Below, piece by piece: positions 61,205-64,000 of a DNA stretch of 64,000 bases (its first letter is position 1; each line of letters begins with the position of its first letter). The position numbers and the translations under genes were made by a program. The stretch covers positions 1-64,000 of the forward strand of contig NW_026647281.1 of NCBI RefSeq assembly GCF_950295315.1, written 5' to 3'. Source of the stretch: Erinaceus europaeus. Its lineage: Eukaryota; Chordata; Mammalia; Eulipotyphla; Erinaceidae. Below the pieces are notes generated by a model. That model was not told the origin of the DNA. It saw only the letters and a program-made list of their open reading frames with translations, and made no database searches.

Positions 61205-61751
61205 ATATTATTATTGTCGTTGTGATAGTTACTGTCCTTGCGGAGAACAGAGAAAAATGGAAAGAGGAGGTTAAAGAGAGATGGGGGAGAGAAAGATAGG
61301 CCCCCTGAAGATCTGCTTCACTAAATAAATAAAGCACATTTTCATTTGACTCAGTAGAAACACAGAGACAAGTATACATGTATAATTCCTGCATTTTTTA
61401 TTTATGTATTCTTTATCTAATGACTATTTGATTGACTTATTGATTGCCTCCAGGGTTATTGTCAGGGCTAGGGGCCTGCACCACGAACCCACTGCTCCTG
61501 CAGACCATGTTTTCCCCTTTGGCTGCCCTTGTTACCTGAACTTTGTTGTGATTATTCTTATCGTTGTTGTTGCTGTTACTGTCCTTGCATAGGACAGAAA
61601 GGGAGAGAGGAGTGGAAACACAGAAGGGTGAGAGAAAGGTAGACCCCTGCAGGTCTGCTTCACTAGATAAACAAAAAGCATGTACATTTATTTACAAAGT
61701 GGATACACGGACACATGTGTACATGTATATTACCTCTATATTTTCTCTATG

Positions 61752-61794
<43 letters not shown>

Positions 61795-62114
61795 TTATTT
61801 ATTGCATCCGGGGTCACTGCCGGTGCTCGATACATATACCTGGAATCCACTGCTCCTGCAGACCATTTATTCTCCTTTTGCTGCCCTTGTTCCTTGATCA
61901 CTGTTGTGCTTCTTCTTATTGTTGTTGTTGTTACTGTCCTTACATAGGACAGAGAGAAAGGGATAGGGGAGGGGAAAGTCAGAGGTGGAACAGAAAGAAC
62001 CCCTGAAGATCTGCTTCACCCCCTGTAAAGCTACTCTCCTGCAGGTGGGGGTCTGGGGGCCATACTGCAGATCCTTATGCCTGTCCATTTGTTTCCTCCA
62101 CCACCTCTTAACCC
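60673..62114 (-). mobile_element. SINE block S0-S3 between cores 15 and 16, diverged
   Basis: Same order but with many private substitutions in all four elements (for example ATTAATTTATT in the S1 tail, GACTATTTG before S2, CATCCGGGGTCAC and CATTTGTTTCC in S3). TTC x8. This block marks the transition to the diverged end of the array. Confidence 0.8.
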
Positions 62115-62748
62115 TCTGACATTCCACCCAACCTCCCTGGATTTCCTTTTTACAGCAATATGACCTGTCTATTTTTTGAATCCTCAATATCCTGAGGATC
62201 AGTCTTGGAAATAGTGTCATGAGAAGACACAGGGGGATCTCTGGAATCCTAGAGCGCCTGGAACAGCAGCTGGGGCTCTAGAGCCAGGGCATGGTCCATC
62301 TACCCATCCACCCTCCACGGAGTCCACCTGCCTGCAACTTGGTCCTGCTCCCTCCCAAAAAGATTTTTCCCTTGTTTCACTGAGAAACAGGCATCACACA
62401 GGAGAGCCAGGCAGTGGAAAAAAAAAAAGCATTTTTTTTTTAACCCTACTGATGGACCAGCTTCTGGGAAGTACAGGTTTTGAACCTGAAAACGCTGTCT
62501 GCCTCTGCCTGTCTCTGAGTCCACTGGAGGAGCCACTGCCCCAGGCAGTCCTTGTGCTCAGAGTGGGGTGTTTTCGCCAGTCCTAGGCTTGCACAGCGCA
62601 CTTGGGATTGGGTTGCCTGAGATCCAAATGTTACATTGTAGATTGTTTGCAGTTCCGGCTCCCCAGGACATTGGACAGACCCAACTCCTCTGGGGATACC
62701 CAGAGAAAAAGACTCTTCCCATCCTTAGTGCAACTGGAGTGGAGGGGG

Positions 62749-63301
62749 TGAGTCCCTCTGAGGGTGAGGAAGGGGAGGGGGAGAGGTAGAAGCAGGGGTA
62801 GGTGGGCTGCTGTCAGCAGGCAATGGGGTCTACAGGGGCCTCCACTATGGAGGCCTGTCTCCAGGTGGCTGCCCGCCAGATCCGGGGCAGCTCAGGGCTC
62901 CCAGGGCCCTGGGGGGTGTCTGAGGCTTGGGGGCTGTCAGTCAGTCAGTCTCTCTGTGTGTCAGTGCACTTGCTTGGACAGGGGCCTGGCGGCCCTTGGA
63001 CCCCAGCCCTTGGCTGTCAGATGACGGCCCCGCTCCCGGACACGCCCCCACCGTGCCCCTTGCCTCAGAGCCCTGCCCACCTGTGCTGGCTTTGGCCTGG
63101 GGCTCTGGCTCTGGTGGCTGGCCACCACACCTCAGATCAAGTTCAGGGTGGGTGTCATGGCTGCTGCCACCACCACTGCCTCCCTAGGGCTCAACTGGGT
63201 GGGCGGGGTCCTCGTGGCCTAGCAACCTCTCTGTGATGTCCCCCGCCCAGGATTCTTTGCGCATGCGCACTGGCACTGGGCAGCCCAACTGTCCTGCCAC
63301 T
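62749..63301 (+). promoter_or_regulatory. Promoter-like core of the diverged unit 16
   Basis: Has GTGGGCGGGG (63199-63208), the X-box-like GTGGCCTAGCAAC (63214-63226) and a perfect NRF1 palindrome TGCGCATGCGCA (63258-63269), where interior units have TGTGCATGCGCA. The upstream G-rich segment is missing because of the 493 bp deletion, so this is the promoter core without its quadruplex-prone neighbour. Confidence 0.5.
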
Positions 63302-63379
63302 ATGTCAGGCAGCAGCAACCAGACCCCTGGGCCCTGGCACCGAGGGACCGAAGAACGGGAGGACAGCGCTGACCGATGA
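63302..63379 (+). pseudogene. First-exon-like ORF of unit 16, stopped early
   Basis: Begins MSGSSNQTPGPWHRG, with two replacements in the first six residues relative to interior units, then reaches TGA at 63377-63379 after 25 codons (CGACGAC elsewhere, CGATGAC here). One G is also missing a few bases on (CTCGGGCTGG). It argues against conserved protein function, or shows that this edge copy is dead. Confidence 0.5.
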
Positions 63380-64000
63380 CGGACCTCGGGCTGGCAGCCA
63401 AGAGAGCAAAGGAGGAGGTGCGCCCAGGAGCCAGGGAACCTGGCTACAGCTACCTACATGCCTGCCTGCCTTGCTGGATGCCGGTATGCTACCTCTGTCC
63501 ATGTGGGTTTCTCAGTTCCTCTCCTGTCCTCTCCTGTCCTCTCCTGTCCTCTCCTGTCCTCTACTGTCCTCTACTGTCCTCTCCTGTCCTCTCCTCTCCT
63601 CTCCTCTCCTGTCCGCTCCTCTCTTTTCTCTACTCACTTCTGGGTGCCCTGATCACCAGCTAGAGCGCTTTTGACATTTCACCTGTGACAGCTGCCCACA
63701 CCCCCCCTCTGCATCCCTGATGTGACCCAGCTCACAGGCTCACCTGCTCACCAAACCCACACCCACACGCCCCACCACATTCCCTGGATCAGCTCCTCTG
63801 CCCTATTCAGCCAAACTGCCCAGTTGGCAACGTATCTGTGCAGGCTTGACTGTCTTTATCATTCAAGGTTATATCTCCTTTTGTACTTAGCTTGGTTGAT
63901 TGTCGATGGATAGTTGGATGGATGGATGGATGGATGGAAGGATCGAGTGATGCACGGGTTGATCGATTGGTTTTGTAGAGGCAGAGAGCCATCTAGGTGT

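Larger units (their letters stand above)
61205..64000 (+). repeat. Array unit 16 (beta-like), partial and diverged
   Basis: The first 2796 bp of a unit cut by the window end. It is more diverged than any interior unit in both SINE and core sequence, with a short A11-GCA-T10 block. It lacks 493 bp present in the others (unit 15 bases 58713-59205), joined at 62748/62749 with 1 bp shared. The exon-like ORF starts at 63302 but stops after 25 codons. The NRF1-like site is a perfect palindrome here. Confidence 0.93.

Overview
The window is one uninterrupted tandem array from a vertebrate nuclear genome, not a gene cluster. A unit of about 4.1 kb repeats head-to-tail from base 1 to base 64000: 15 complete units and a partial sixteenth when phased on the window start. 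Differences between interior units are few and easy to list by eye. Every unit carries several minus-strand tRNA-derived SINEs with AATAAA-rich 3' tails. Their wording (CCTCCAGGGTTATTG, CTGCACCACGAACCCACTG, GACCTGCTTCACC-like strings) is what I know from hedgehog (Erinaceidae) SINEs. The likely source is therefore a hedgehog such as Erinaceus, and the locus a macrosatellite of the size class of D4Z4 or DXZ4, without shown homology to either.

Unit layout on the + strand, numbered in unit 1 and following on into unit 2: SINE remnants S2 and S3 separated by AT-rich spacers with a TATATG/TA microsatellite (1-1000); about 300 bp of unrecognised sequence; an A-run facing a T-run (1304-1342); a small tRNA-like stretch; a very G-rich, quadruplex-prone 550 bp (1640-2200); a GC-rich promoter-like segment with GC boxes, an RFX X-box-like site and an NRF1-like site (2412-2668); an exon-like ORF with an ATG and a splice donor (2701-2817); a CTCCT polypyrimidine tract (2918-3024); a GGAT tract; a polyadenylation-like cluster (3474-3532); a TTC tract and SINE S0 (3624-3880); SINE S1 (4027-4283). 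The order suggests a transcription-unit-sized cassette (promoter, first exon, poly(A) site) captured inside a satellite. A minus-strand 84 bp exon-like segment with both splice signals lies upstream of the promoter.

Array history can be read from diagnostic variants. Cores fall into two subtypes, alpha (units 1-4, 6, 8, 9, 13) and beta (5, 7, 10-12, 14-16). Beta-to-alpha junctions repeat as dimers, units 9 and 10 share private variants, and units 11 and 14 are near copies three units apart. Unit 2 has lost 454 bp including the promoter and start codon. Units 7, 10 and 12 have ATG changed to ATA, and unit 3 has an in-frame stop. From about 60.7 kb onward the sequence is clearly more diverged, and unit 16 lacks 493 bp, which suggests the array edge is near the right end.

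I see no convincing protein-coding gene, RNA gene, LTR element, viral gene or CRISPR array. Long open frames in the GC-rich core are proline- or serine-rich, overlap in several frames, and are not preserved in units 2 and 16.
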